A DNA stretch of 49,355 nt from Pirellula staleyi DSM 6068 (lineage in GTDB: Bacteria > Planctomycetota > Planctomycetia > Pirellulales > Pirellulaceae). The position numbers were made by a program, and so were the translations under genes. The stretch spans positions 1 to 49,355 of the forward strand of contig CAMCMB010000052.1 of the NCBI GenBank assembly GCA_945875845.1, written 5' to 3'. Shown here in pieces: positions 8,767-16,974 of this stretch (position 1 is its first letter; the number at the start of each line of letters is the position of its first letter). The notes under the pieces were generated by a model. It was not told where the DNA came from. It searched no databases and worked only from the letters and a program-made list of their open reading frames with translations.

Positions 8767-9243
8767 TTATTCTTTAAACTCGATCGAGATCACTTCGTAT
8801 TTGAGTATGCCGCGTGGGGCCTGTATCTCAGCTTTGTCGCCTACTTTTTTCCCCATGAGAGCTTCTCCAAATGGACTGCTCGACAGGATGCGACCCACTT
8901 CATAGTCCTCATCACCGGCTCCAACGAGAGTGTATTCCTCCTCGTCGCCCCATGGGTCTTTGACTTTGACCGTTGCCCCGAATACGACTTGATCTTTGGG
9001 CAACGTCGACATGTCAATGATATGCGCGTTTTTCAGCTTGGCTTTGAGCGCGTTGATCTTGGACTGTGTCATTCCTTGATTCTCGCGTTGGGCATGGTAC
9101 TCCGCGTTTTCCTTAAGATCACCCTCGGCTCGCGCTTCGGCAATTTTTTCGGAAATACGAGGCATCTCTTCATTCTCCAGTCGGTCAATCTCCGCTTTGA
9201 TGCGGTTGTAACCGTCGCGGGTCATGGGCACGTATTCGCTCAT
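8767..9243 (-). CDS. greA: Transcription elongation factor GreA
   Basis: GreA enters the secondary channel of RNA polymerase and stimulates cleavage of backtracked RNA. The N-terminal coiled coil (about residues 8-75) shows the signature [19 protein letters not shown] with the acidic tip (D and E of [11 protein letters not shown]) that chelates the catalytic Mg. The C-terminal FKBP-like domain ends with [15 protein letters not shown] and a beta-rich tail. I use the second of two adjacent ATGs because the AGGAG ribosome binding site is six bases from it and only three from the first (9246). Length (158) is normal. It heads the group greA - membrane protein - ygfZ. Confidence 0.96.
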   Translation of the reverse strand: MSEYVPMTRDGYNRIKAEIDRLENEEMPRISEKIAEARAEGDLKENAEYHAQRENQGMTQSKINALKAKLKNAHIIDMSTLPKDQVVFGATVKVKDPWGDEEEYTLVGAGDEDYEVGRILSSSPFGEALMGKKVGDKAEIQAPRGILKYEVISIEFKE

Positions 9244-9370
9244 CATCCACTCCTCTGCACTAAAAAAAGATGCGACTCAACTCCTCGTTCGAAGTCAAGC
9301 CGCATCGCGTATCACGTGTGTTTCTGCAATTCGAAGCCGCCGCAGCCGGTTAGCCGCAGAAAACTCGACT

Positions 9371-9401
9371 TACTATCTTTCCGCAGCGTTCGAGATTGTC
9401 A
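9371..9401 (-). promoter_or_regulatory. Candidate sigma-70 promoter for greA
   Basis: On the minus strand a perfect TTGACA (9396-9401) is followed after 19 bases by GATAGT (9371-9376). The spacer is longer than the usual 17, so this is a tentative call. It lies about 130 bases upstream of greA. Confidence 0.3.
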
Positions 9402-9596
9402 AGTTCAATCGACCGTCGCTTCGTAAATCAGCCGTCGACAATAGTATACTCCCTGGGAAAGCAAATTGAGCGTAGGGACGTGAGTCAGCACCCAAAAATG
9501 CTTCGTCGCGACGTGGCTAAAAATTTTTTATCGTCGCCTTTCGCTTCGCGAAAGATGCGTTCTCCGTCCGATAGGCTATGGTAACCCGACGCGTAA

Positions 9597-9714
9597 CGGC
9601 TTGTTGCTTTAATGGTACGACGGACTTCCTAGTCCGTCGAATTCCCCATTGACGGACTTGGAAGTCCGTCGTACTGCCCTTATTCAATAACGACTTCACT
9701 AAATCAACAAGCCG
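9597..9714. repeat. Palindromic repeat family A, copy 2
   Basis: About 118 bp, with cggcttgttg at the left and the complement of cggcttgttgattta at the right, enclosing the tandem palindromes gacggacttcctagtccgtc and gacggacttggaagtccgtc. It is inverted relative to copy 1. It fills the gap downstream of proB and upstream of greA; the rest of that roughly 500-base gap shows only the greA promoter candidate. Confidence 0.9.
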
Positions 9715-9743
9715 GTAAGCGAGGGATTGCAGTCGGCACTCGC

Positions 9744-10874
9744 TTACATAATCGCCAAGTTGTCTCGGTGGATCACTTCCTCATACGGACACTGCCCAAG
9801 TATTTGCTCAATACGATCCGAGCGACAGCCTCGGATCTGCGCGACTTGCTTTGAATTATAGTTGATGAGCCCTCTTGCAATTTCAACCGAGTGCGGATTC
9901 AAAATCGATACGACATCGCCCTTTCCGAACTCTCCTACAACTCCCTTGATTCCGATGGCGAGCAAGCTGCGACCCTCGGCGCACATCGCTTTTGCGGCCC
10001 CTGGGTCGACTTGTAGTTGGCCCGCAGGTTGAGCGGAGAAACCAATCCAACGCTTTCTAGGAGTCAGCGTTTTCGACTGAGGCAAAAATAATGTCCCAAC
10101 CATTTCGCCCTTCGCCAAGCGAACCAATATTTCTGGTTCCCTTCCCCAACCGATGATCACAGATTGACCGCTCGTCGTTACGAATTTTGTCGTAGCAAGT
10201 TTGCTAGCCATCCCACCTTTGCTAACGCCCGTTTTCCGATCTCTCACCATGTCTTCGATCCGTTCATCGATGCGTTCAACGGAGGAAACGACCTGTGCGT
10301 CTCGATCTCTCGGGTCTCGATCGTACAAACCTTGCACATCGCTTAGGATTACGAGGACACTCGCTTCCATGATGCCTGCCACCATACCAGCCAAGCGATC
10401 GTTGTCGCCGAAGGTGGTTTTGAGTTCGTCGACCGCCACCGTATCATTTTCGTTGATGATGGGGATAGCCCCCATCTCCAACAGCCGTCGCAATGTGTTC
10501 CGTACATTGAGGTACGCGACTCGGTCATCCAACTCCGAAGCAGTAAGCAATATCTGAGCCGCATGTCGACCATGCTCCGCAAAGGTTTGCTCGTAGACCT
10601 GCATGAGATGCGTTTGGCCTATCGCTGCAACCGCTTGCAACGTCGCCAAGTCGGTAGGGCGACTCGGTAACCCTAGCTTTCCAACGCCACTCGCGACGGC
10701 ACCGCTGGAGACCAAAACAACACGCTTGCCCATATCGACAAGCGTCAGAAGTTGTCTGGCCAAATTTGCCACCTGCACGCGGTCTAACCTACCATCGTCA
10801 CCTGTCAACGACTTCGAGCCCACTTTGACAATCCAAGTCGACGCGTCCGCAACAAGTTTTCTGTTTACATCCAT
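9744..10874 (-). CDS. proB: Glutamate 5-kinase ProB
   Basis: First enzyme of proline synthesis; phosphorylates L-glutamate to gamma-glutamyl phosphate. The amino-acid kinase domain covers residues 1 to about 255 (WIVKVGSKSL at the start, LVSSGAVASG near residue 55, NENDTVAVDE near 145, GGMASKLAT near 220). A C-terminal PUA domain follows, with GKGDVVSI and IARGLINYNS. The 376-residue length is normal for the two-domain form. proA is not adjacent. The nearest AGGAG ribosome binding site (10890-10894) is 15 bases from this ATG, too far for an ordinary start, and instead serves a six-codon ORF at 10865-10885 that overlaps the proB start. Translation may therefore be coupled. Confidence 0.95.
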   Translation of the reverse strand: MDVNRKLVADASTWIVKVGSKSLTGDDGRLDRVQVANLARQLLTLVDMGKRVVLVSSGAVASGVGKLGLPSRPTDLATLQAVAAIGQTHLMQVYEQTFAEHGRHAAQILLTASELDDRVAYLNVRNTLRRLLEMGAIPIINENDTVAVDELKTTFGDNDRLAGMVAGIMEASVLVILSDVQGLYDRDPRDRDAQVVSSVERIDERIEDMVRDRKTGVSKGGMASKLATTKFVTTSGQSVIIGWGREPEILVRLAKGEMVGTLFLPQSKTLTPRKRWIGFSAQPAGQLQVDPGAAKAMCAEGRSLLAIGIKGVVGEFGKGDVVSILNPHSVEIARGLINYNSKQVAQIRGCRSDRIEQILGQCPYEEVIHRDNLAIM

Positions 10875-10885
10875 ATTGGGTACAT
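10865..10885 (-). promoter_or_regulatory. Six-codon upstream ORF overlapping proB start
   Basis: A minimal ORF, MYPIWM then TAA, starts four bases after the AGGAG at 10890-10894. Its stop lies inside codons 2-4 of proB, with the proB ATG at 10874-10872. Ribosomes finishing it would be placed over the proB start. This could be coupling or a leader-peptide control. The order of the sites is seen directly; the role is inferred. Confidence 0.35.
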
Positions 10886-10924
10886 CTCGCTCCTACTGTT
10901 GCTTCACCCTTTTCAGGGACGCGG

Positions 10925-12073
10925 TTACTCAACCAACGCTTTCCTTTGCACGATCAATCGATCCAGTTCCTCGCGAAGCTTAGGAAGAATCTCGTCGTAC
11001 TTATAGGCTCCGATCGCTTCGCCACCCCGTTTCAGATTCACTTTCGCAGGTCCACACCACAAGCCCAAATCCGCATCATCTGTTTCACCCGGCCCATTCA
11101 CGCGACAGCCCATGACTGCGATGGTGATGGCGTAGTCTTTCGCATACGTAGTCATCTCTTTCACGTCCTGCGCCAACTCGACAAATGCTTCGTTCTCGAC
11201 ACGTGAACAGCTTGGGCACGAAATGATGTTCAACTTTGATGGATCCAGCGCGACCACCGATCGCAATCGACCGTTTCGAATGTCGTCAATAATTTGACGC
11301 CCCGCTTCGATCTCCATCGCTTTTTTGGAATTGGGAACGGTCAAGCTAACGCGAATGGTATCTCCCACTCCACGGCCTATCAATTGTTCGAACGCAATAC
11401 GGGTTTTGATGATTCCGTCTGGCGGCAGCCCCGCTTCCGTGACACCCAAGTGCAATGGAACATCGGGCCGCAATTCAGCAAACCGCCTGTTCACGGTGAC
11501 GACATTGGTTGGGTCGCTGTCCTTGAGAGACACGACGTAACGAGTGAAACCGAGCGAATCGAGGAGCGCGCAATGTTCCGTTGCGGATGCGAGCATAGGC
11601 CCGATAGAATCTTTGACATCGAAGAGCTCCTTTTGACTTGGGTCGACGCTTCCGCAGTTGACCCCGACTCGCAAGGCGCAGTCATTGGCTCCTGCCACAT
11701 CGGAGAGAAACTTTACCTTGTCCTGCCAAGGCCGAGACTTCTCATGATGGTAAAGATGTCCGGGGTTATATCGAACCTTGTCAACGTGCGGAGCAACTTT
11801 GTCCACCAAGCGATAGTTCTCTTGGAGATCGACAGAAAGATTCGCAGTTGTTTGCTTCCGAATCTCCGCAAGCGCCTCGGCATCTTTGTCGCTGTCCACG
11901 GCGATCCGCACAACATCCGCACCTGCACGTTGTAAGTCGTTGACCAACGCAACCGTGGCGTCGATATTGGTCGTGTGTGTTGCGGTCATGCTTTGGACTG
12001 CAATCGGATGGTTCGCGCCGATGCTGATGGAACCTATCTTGACGCTGCGTGTTGGATTTCGATGGATTTGCAT
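10925..12073 (-). CDS. ispG: 4-hydroxy-3-methylbut-2-enyl diphosphate synthase IspG
   Basis: IspG (GcpE) reduces the cyclic diphosphate MEcPP to HMBPP in the non-mevalonate isoprenoid pathway, using a [4Fe-4S] cluster. The TIM-barrel part opens with [19 protein letters not shown] and includes [20 protein letters not shown] and LRVGVNCGS. The C-terminal cluster domain shows SCPSCSR near residue 290 and [11 protein letters not shown] near residue 325, giving the three Cys ligands and the conserved Glu. At 382 residues it is the compact bacterial form rather than the long plant-type form. It lies 50 bases upstream of proB in transcription order and 116 bases after tsaB; the three may share a transcript but are not tightly packed. 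Confidence 0.96.
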   Translation of the reverse strand: MQIHRNPTRSVKIGSISIGANHPIAVQSMTATHTTNIDATVALVNDLQRAGADVVRIAVDSDKDAEALAEIRKQTTANLSVDLQENYRLVDKVAPHVDKVRYNPGHLYHHEKSRPWQDKVKFLSDVAGANDCALRVGVNCGSVDPSQKELFDVKDSIGPMLASATEHCALLDSLGFTRYVVSLKDSDPTNVVTVNRRFAELRPDVPLHLGVTEAGLPPDGIIKTRIAFEQLIGRGVGDTIRVSLTVPNSKKAMEIEAGRQIIDDIRNGRLRSVVALDPSKLNIISCPSCSRVENEAFVELAQDVKEMTTYAKDYAITIAVMGCRVNGPGETDDADLGLWCGPAKVNLKRGGEAIGAYKYDEILPKLREELDRLIVQRKALVE

Positions 12074-12189
12074 AGCTATTGTGATGAGATCTAAAAAGAT
12101 TCGACGGCCGACTACGCCTTCGGCTGACGGTGAAACGAATAGTGGAGAACGATACTACGTCTAAAGTTTAGCCAATCGGCAGGATTTCG

Positions 12190-12975
12190 TTAGCCAAGCT
12201 TTGATTTCCCAGCCAATTCTTCTGCGGCGCTACTGCGATAGTATTGTGGAAGGATGTGAAAGGAGTCCAAAATATCTCCCGCAAGAAACTTTTCAAAGCC
12301 CATTTTTGCCACGCTTTCCGCTAGTGGAAACATTGCAGGACCCTCGTTCCATCGGATTCTATGCACCACTTCGACAAGCCGTTCGAAACAGGCGTTTTCC
12401 GGGTCACCCACGAATTTTCGAATCCGATCGCAACCCGGTCCGCAAAGTTCAATCGCCTCTTCACCGCCTGCCGCGAGCATTTCTACAAGCAAATGCTCGA
12501 TATTCACAATTTGTGTTGGAGAAATTTTTTCGAAACGTTGAATGGAGCATTTCTCCAATTGCGATGGGGAAATTCGATAACCCGCATAGAACACTTGGCC
12601 TCGATACGCATCGAGCACAACATGAATGGCCGGATGATTCGGAGTCATCTGCGACGCAATCACGTCGAGCGTATCCAATTCAATGGCGGGTATTTTCAAC
12701 GCGTATGCCATCGCTTTGGCAGTCGCGACACCCACTCGCAGCCCCGTAAACGAACCCGGGCCGGTTAGCAATGCGATCGCCGAAAGATCTGTGACATCGA
12801 TCGCGAGTCGCCTCAACAAGCGATCGATGGCAGGTGCAAGCGTCTTGGCAGATCCCACATCCGCCTCAAGAACTTCGGTTTCGCAAACAATCCCAGCGTG
12901 CGTTGTGCGAAGAATCGCGACAGACCCACTTTTACCGGTCGTCTCCAACGCTAAAAGAATGGATGCTTCATTCAT
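12190..12975 (-). CDS. tsaB: tRNA threonylcarbamoyladenosine biosynthesis protein TsaB
   Basis: TsaB is the partner that, with TsaD and TsaE, transfers threonylcarbamoyl to A37 of tRNAs reading ANN codons. The 261 residues show the ASKHA-type N-terminal ILLALETTGKSGSVAI, then LLTGPGSFTGLRVGVATAK near residue 70 and the VVLDAYRGQVFYAGY strand. This is the YeaZ-like fold lacking the TsaD metal site. The C-terminus is somewhat extended compared with E. coli (231 residues) and ends with FHILPQYYRSSAAEE, a tail seen in many TsaB proteins. The intergenic stretch after its start (12976-13343) holds no gene, only two palindromic repeats. Confidence 0.92.
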   Translation of the reverse strand: MNEASILLALETTGKSGSVAILRTTHAGIVCETEVLEADVGSAKTLAPAIDRLLRRLAIDVTDLSAIALLTGPGSFTGLRVGVATAKAMAYALKIPAIELDTLDVIASQMTPNHPAIHVVLDAYRGQVFYAGYRISPSQLEKCSIQRFEKISPTQIVNIEHLLVEMLAAGGEEAIELCGPGCDRIRKFVGDPENACFERLVEVVHRIRWNEGPAMFPLAESVAKMGFEKFLAGDILDSFHILPQYYRSSAAEELAGKSKLG

Positions 12976-13021
12976 GTCGGGTTATGTAAGGAAGTGTCAA
13001 TGGAAAAAATTAGGGGCCGAA

Positions 13022-13067
13022 ATCACGCGGAGCGTGATTGGTGTGTACTCATCACGCTCCGCGTGAT
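13022..13067. repeat. Twin-hairpin repeat (family E)
   Basis: Two palindromes of the same unit in opposite phase: atcacgcggagcgtgat (13022-13038) and atcacgctccgcgtgat (13051-13067). They can form two hairpins or one longer one. It lies 46 bases upstream of tsaB. Confidence 0.75.
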
Positions 13068-13146
13068 GCTGCCGAGCATCGACCAATAAATGTCCGAGTG
13101 TCGCCGTTTGCTCCGCAAAAGGTGCGATATCCACGCAACTTTCGTG

Positions 13147-13320
13147 GCTAGGCTGTGAATTTATCGTAGCAGGCACATTCCATGTGCCGTCCGCAATGCA
13201 AAAACCTTTGGTTTTAGGGGCTACGGCACACGGAGTGTGCCTGCTACTTTCTCAGAAATTCGGCACACGGAGTGTGCCTGCTACTTTCTCAGTGATTCAA
13301 TAAATTTCACAGCCTAGCAG
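13147..13320. repeat. Palindromic repeat family F
   Basis: About 174 bp bounded by an inverted pair (gctaggctgtgaatttat on the left, matching the complement of the right end). Inside are hairpins built on gtagcaggcac / gtgcctgctac, and a 32-bp unit occurring twice with period 37 (13224-13255 and 13261-13292). The remainder of the 12976-13343 gap shows nothing else. Confidence 0.85.
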
Positions 13321-13343
13321 CGAAAGGGCAGCGAAAGGGGAAA

Positions 13344-13676
13344 CTAGTGGATCGAACGATCCTTGCCAATCTCGGCAAGCAACTCGCTCATTTCTGCGGC
13401 AGCATGATGATTGTTCTGCAGTCGTGCGGCGTCGATGCCATCGCGCAAAAAAGTTCGTGCCTCGTCGATGCGATCGAGTTCGACAAGTTGCTGAGCGGCC
13501 ATAAAAAACGCAGCCACATATTTCGGCTCTTCCTTGGCAGCCAATTCTGTCAGCAACTCCAAGCTTTTTTCGTTTTCTTCCTGTTTGCGATACTCCATCG
13601 CTAATGTGTATCGCAAAAACGGATCGCTAGGATCGTCGACCAACATGGCTTTTATTTTTTCAAGGCGTGACGACAT
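13344..13676 (-). CDS. Small TPR-like protein
   Basis: A 110-residue protein made almost entirely of helix pairs. Two to three tetratricopeptide-like units are visible: DPSDPFLRYTLAMEYRKQEE (about residues 15-34), then ELLTELAAKEEPKYVAAFFMAAQQL, and DEARTFLRDGIDAARLQNN. TPRs bind partner proteins, and no partner is evident. Similar short TPR proteins of about 110 residues are common in planctomycetes and other bacteria. It is 69 bases downstream of the hypothetical gene at 13746-14156 on the same strand, possibly one transcript. No signal peptide or membrane segment is seen, so it is cytoplasmic. Confidence 0.8.
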   Translation of the reverse strand: MSSRLEKIKAMLVDDPSDPFLRYTLAMEYRKQEENEKSLELLTELAAKEEPKYVAAFFMAAQQLVELDRIDEARTFLRDGIDAARLQNNHHAAAEMSELLAEIGKDRSIH

Positions 13677-13745
13677 GATTTGGATGGGTAGAAGTTTGTT
13701 TCAAATGAAGGACTTTCACGAAAACGAGACGAGCGGGTTGGTGGC

Positions 13746-14156
13746 TCAATCCAGAACCGATTCCAACACTCGATACTCGCTTGTGTCCGAGTCGAAAACC
13801 AACCGATACGCAATCGGAACGGATTTGCTGCCGCTTTTGTGCGCGTCGAGCGCCCCCTGCACGGTAATCGCGAAGACGACATCCGAGTCGGACTGAACTG
13901 CGTCGAGAACGACGAGCTTAAGCCTTTCGTCCTCTTCGTCAACTTGACTTTGCAAGTAAAATCTAACGAGCGGATAGGGAGTCAGCGCAAGAGAACTATG
14001 GCTGCAAAACGCCTCATACGGTTGCTTATCGGAGAAACCATAAATGGCTGAACACACGACACCGTCCTGGAGTAACGCGACCTTGGGACCAATGCGTTCC
14101 TTTCCCTCCATAAGAACATATTGCGGGGTCCTGGCATCGACAATTGGAGTCGACAT
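13746..14156 (-). CDS. Hypothetical protein
   Basis: A 136-residue soluble protein not recognised as a known family. I prefer the ATG at 14156 (MSTPIVDART) to the upstream ATG at 14174. The sequence alternates strands and polar turns (GPKVALLQDGVVCSAIYGF, RLKLVVLDAV, DVVFAITVQGALD, VPIAYRLVFDSDTSEYRVLESV), suggesting a mostly beta fold with three Cys or fewer and no membrane segment. It precedes the small TPR protein in transcription order. Both strands of the gap up to the diacylglycerol-kinase gene (14157-14313) are otherwise featureless. Confidence 0.65.
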   Translation of the reverse strand: MSTPIVDARTPQYVLMEGKERIGPKVALLQDGVVCSAIYGFSDKQPYEAFCSHSSLALTPYPLVRFYLQSQVDEEDERLKLVVLDAVQSDSDVVFAITVQGALDAHKSGSKSVPIAYRLVFDSDTSEYRVLESVLD

Positions 14157-14313
14157 CCTCGTACCTTCGATCAAAAGAGTTGCTCAAACCTTGACAGGCT
14201 AGAAACCGATCCTACCTGGCATGTTGGAAACTCAGCTTACGCTATCATGCCAACGAAACCAAGGGGCGGAATTCGGTCTAAACGCAATTACGGCCTCTTT
14301 AGCTAGTCATTTC

Positions 14314-15213
14314 CTACAGGACGAGCCTGAGCTTGCGGTCCGTGATTTGGATCGTGACAGGCATTTCGCAGCCCCAATCACCGTCCGTTTGACAGGATGA
14401 TTGCGTTGGCTTTTCTGCCACGAAATCAATCTCAATCGATTTGCACCGAAACCGTCGCCATTGCTTCATCTGGTGATGCGTGCCCCGTGCAACCGCCCAA
14501 TAGCAGCTCAAACCGTGCAGCAAACCTCCTCGATCGAAGATGCCGATGTCCAAGAATTCATCGTCCTCCTTGGCGTCCGGGATGATGTTCAGACCTGCCG
14601 CATAGCGGGGTATATTGAACACAAAGACCCAACTCCCATAGGTCTCTTCGATCTTTTGTTCGTTTTCGCCTCGAATCACAATCTTGAGATCCGGCCAACG
14701 GTAGCGGACCAGCGTGTTGAGGATAGCGCACCAATAGGTCCACCGCGAAACATGGGACTTTCGTGACAAGTGGACTCGGCGGACTACCTCTGCATCAAAA
14801 CCGACACTTGCCATCAACAAGGACAATTTGCCATTCACCAACATCACGTCGATGTTCTTGGTCTGAAGTTTCTGGATCGACTTGACGCACTTTTTTACGT
14901 CGGCGGCGATGGAGTAGTAGTTGGCCAAAAGATTCTCCGAGCCCGTCGGAAACAAGGTCAGTGGAATTTCCGTTGGTATCAAGCTTGCAACCATCGATGC
15001 AGTCCCGTCACCCCCTGCGGAAACGACCGTCCTCAACAATCCCTCCTCTGCTAAAGCGCGCGCTCTGCCGGCCATCTGTTGCAAATCGGTATAGATTTCG
15101 CAAACGTACCCCACGGCCTCAATGGACTGCTTGAGTTCCACCACGAGACTCGTCCGACTGCGAGATCCCGACCTTGGATTCGCGGAGATGAGGACGACCT
15201 CATGGTTGGACAT
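14314..15213 (-). CDS. Diacylglycerol kinase-like lipid kinase
   Basis: A 299-residue member of the DAGK catalytic (DgkB/YegS/LCB5) family, which phosphorylates a lipid such as diacylglycerol. The nucleotide-binding GGDGT motif is in VVSAGGDGTASMVAS near residue 70, followed by LTLFPTGSENLLAN, the counterpart of the family's PLGTGND/NFA motif. The C-terminal half is the beta-rich second domain. I take the ATG at 15213, which follows the previous stop by 20 bases, over the in-frame ATG at 15225. It is the last gene of the operon acyltransferase - hypothetical - kinase, suggesting a role in membrane or lipid A metabolism. The actual lipid is unknown. Confidence 0.88.
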   Translation of the reverse strand: MSNHEVVLISANPRSGSRSRTSLVVELKQSIEAVGYVCEIYTDLQQMAGRARALAEEGLLRTVVSAGGDGTASMVASLIPTEIPLTLFPTGSENLLANYYSIAADVKKCVKSIQKLQTKNIDVMLVNGKLSLLMASVGFDAEVVRRVHLSRKSHVSRWTYWCAILNTLVRYRWPDLKIVIRGENEQKIEETYGSWVFVFNIPRYAAGLNIIPDAKEDDEFLDIGIFDRGGLLHGLSCYWAVARGTHHQMKQWRRFRCKSIEIDFVAEKPTQSSCQTDGDWGCEMPVTIQITDRKLRLVL

Positions 15214-15233
15214 TTGCAACTCCAAACCTAGGT

Positions 15234-15686
15234 TTATTCATCCTTCACCGACTGCAATAGACTGACTAATATCGCCTTGAATACCATCTCAAGCTTTTCA
15301 AAGTCTCGATCCTCCGCTTGGATCTGGACCAGAAACGTTCGGTGATCCAACGCAAACGCTATCATCCGAGAAATGACCATGAGGTCCAAGTAATAGAACT
15401 GAGCGTCGGCAGCTTTGCAGTAGGGCAATGGCTCACCGTTCCAGGTGAGGTCCGATTCCACCTCATCGAATTCCACTTCATCGTATTCCGATTTCATCAC
15501 CTCGCAGGCCTGCTCTAACGCTTCGGCCGGCGGAACCGTCCATGGATACTCGGTTACCGTCATGAACGCGGATGTGGGGCTTTCGAGAGTGAATCCCAAG
15601 AGTTTGCCATCCTCCGTATCCTCGGTGACGTTCCAGTTTTCGGGATACATACAGGACAGGCCAAGGCCTCGATATATTTTGGTCAT
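15234..15686 (-). CDS. Hypothetical protein, possible PsbP/Mog1-like fold
   Basis: A 150-residue protein. The start is set at 15686 (MTKIYRGLGL) because it lies two bases after the stop of the acyltransferase and gives a compact domain; an ORF extension to 15752 overlaps that gene. The opening IYRGLGLSCMYPENWNV and the closing RTFLVQIQAEDRDFEKLEMVF resemble the order of strands and final helix in PsbP/Mog1/DUF1795-type proteins (a beta sheet ending in a helix that packs a shallow pocket). The middle is acidic (EYDEVEFDEVESD). There is no signal peptide. The tight placement between an acyltransferase and a lipid kinase suggests a role with lipids; this is inference. Confidence 0.7.
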   Translation of the reverse strand: MTKIYRGLGLSCMYPENWNVTEDTEDGKLLGFTLESPTSAFMTVTEYPWTVPPAEALEQACEVMKSEYDEVEFDEVESDLTWNGEPLPYCKAADAQFYYLDLMVISRMIAFALDHRTFLVQIQAEDRDFEKLEMVFKAILVSLLQSVKDE

Positions 15687-15688
15687 AA

Positions 15689-16642
15689 CTACGCTGCACG
15701 GCTTGATCGTTTTTGGGTTGGCTGACCTCTCCAGCGTCGATGAACCCACCAATACTGTTCCGGGAAAGATCGAATCATCTTTTCAAGGCATTGATTGTAC
15801 CAGCGGGTCAACGATTGCACGCTAGCCAAATGCTCGCCAGGTACCTCGGGATCCGCCACGCCCAGCACCGAAATCTCAAACTGCATCGGTCTGCCTTGAC
15901 GCGTGTTGCCGATCACGACCATCGGAGCGCCACTCGAGAGCGTGAACAACGCGAGCCCCTTGTGGCACGAGGCAGGTTGCCCCATAAAGTCGACCCAACA
16001 GCCCTTTGCTCCCGCGTATTGATCTGCGAGCAAGGCCAGATTTCCCCCTTGGCTGAGCAACGCTTGAACTTGGGGCGAACTCCCAACCTTGGGCAAAAAA
16101 TGCTGGCCACCCAGGGAACGAAACTTCGTGACATAATTATGGACAAAGCCATTATCAAGTGGACGTGCGATCGTGGTGGAAGGGGTTCCAAACAAGCCAG
16201 TTAGAAAACCTGCCAACTCAAAGTTTCCGTAATGGCCCGAGACGAGAACGTTGGGACGGACGTCGATGACCACTTGGAGCATGCATTGTCGCTCCGGTAT
16301 GGAAAAATGCTCGTGCCAGTTCTCGCGATGGACTTTACGAGGTGCTTGGGCTACTTCACAACTCATGAGCAACAGATGATGCCACATCTTCTCTTGAACG
16401 TCCGCCGCGCGATGGATATCCCAGTCTGGGAAAATCAACTTCAAGTTTTCTCGAATCAGCTTATGTCGTACAGGCACCACCGTCGAAAAAAGTCGAGCAA
16501 GAATGCGACACAGTCGATCGCAACGCTCCAGCGAAAGAATCTGGAGGAAGCAAATGAGGCTTCGAAATAGATAGTAGAACACTCGTTCTTGCACGCGAAA
16601 TTTTTGGTTCTCTGGCTCGTCGGCGGTAGCTCGATCTGACAT
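15689..16642 (-). CDS. LpxL/HtrB-like lipid A acyltransferase
   Basis: A 317-residue inner-membrane acyltransferase of the lysophospholipid acyltransferase superfamily, LpxL/LpxM/HtrB branch, which adds a secondary acyl chain to lipid A. The catalytic motif SGHYGNFELAG (H-x4-E) lies near residue 135, and the downstream LLADQYAGAKGCWVDFMG gives the second block, with D and the basic/Gly pattern of the family. The tail WYNQCLEKMIRSFPEQYWWVHRRWR matches the conserved Pro-Glu-Gln-Tyr-x-W end. I use the ATG at 16642 because GGAAGG is six bases upstream; an ATG at 16657 also exists. It is first in the operon with the genes at 15234 and 14314. It suggests an LPS-type outer membrane. Confidence 0.9.
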   Translation of the reverse strand: MSDRATADEPENQKFRVQERVFYYLFRSLICFLQILSLERCDRLCRILARLFSTVVPVRHKLIRENLKLIFPDWDIHRAADVQEKMWHHLLLMSCEVAQAPRKVHRENWHEHFSIPERQCMLQVVIDVRPNVLVSGHYGNFELAGFLTGLFGTPSTTIARPLDNGFVHNYVTKFRSLGGQHFLPKVGSSPQVQALLSQGGNLALLADQYAGAKGCWVDFMGQPASCHKGLALFTLSSGAPMVVIGNTRQGRPMQFEISVLGVADPEVPGEHLASVQSLTRWYNQCLEKMIRSFPEQYWWVHRRWRGQPTQKRSSRAA

Positions 16643-16697
16643 TTGGGAACCTTCCATGGTTGGTGTGTTGGCGAAACATTAATAGGCCTAAGTTAAA

Positions 16698-16757
16698 CGA
16701 CGCTCCGCCGTCGTGATGCCTGCGACGCGGAGCGTCGCACAACGAAGAACGTACCCA
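16698..16757. repeat. Palindromic repeat family D, copy 1
   Basis: Units cgacgctccgccgtcg and cgacgcggagcgtcg in opposite phase, followed by cacaacgaagaacgtaccc. The same units and the cttcgttgtgcg arm recur at 41039-41153. It lies upstream of the acyltransferase start, next to repeat C1; together they occupy most of the 333-base gap 16643-16974. Confidence 0.75.
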
Positions 16758-16790
16758 AAAACGATGGCTTGGCGATGTACCCATGTGCTA

Positions 16791-16902
16791 AGGCGAGCTG
16801 CAGAGAGAAAACTACCAATCATAACCCGATACGTAAGTGAGGGACCTGCGAAATTGTCCCTCACTTACGCTTCGGGTTGGGATACTGCAATCCGCCACTC
16901 GT
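16791..16902. repeat. Palindromic repeat family C, copy 1
   Basis: About 110 bp: aaggcgagctg... then cataacccgatacgtaagtgagggacc ... its complement gtccctcacttacg followed by cgggttgggat. The nested inverted arms and order match the copy at 34829-34949. It ends about 70 bases before the DinB-like stop. Confidence 0.85.
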
Positions 16903-16974
16903 CTGAAAGCAAGATTGTTGCTTTCTTGCGTCTTGCAGCCAATATCAACCACAGAATTCTTGTACCTGAGAATG

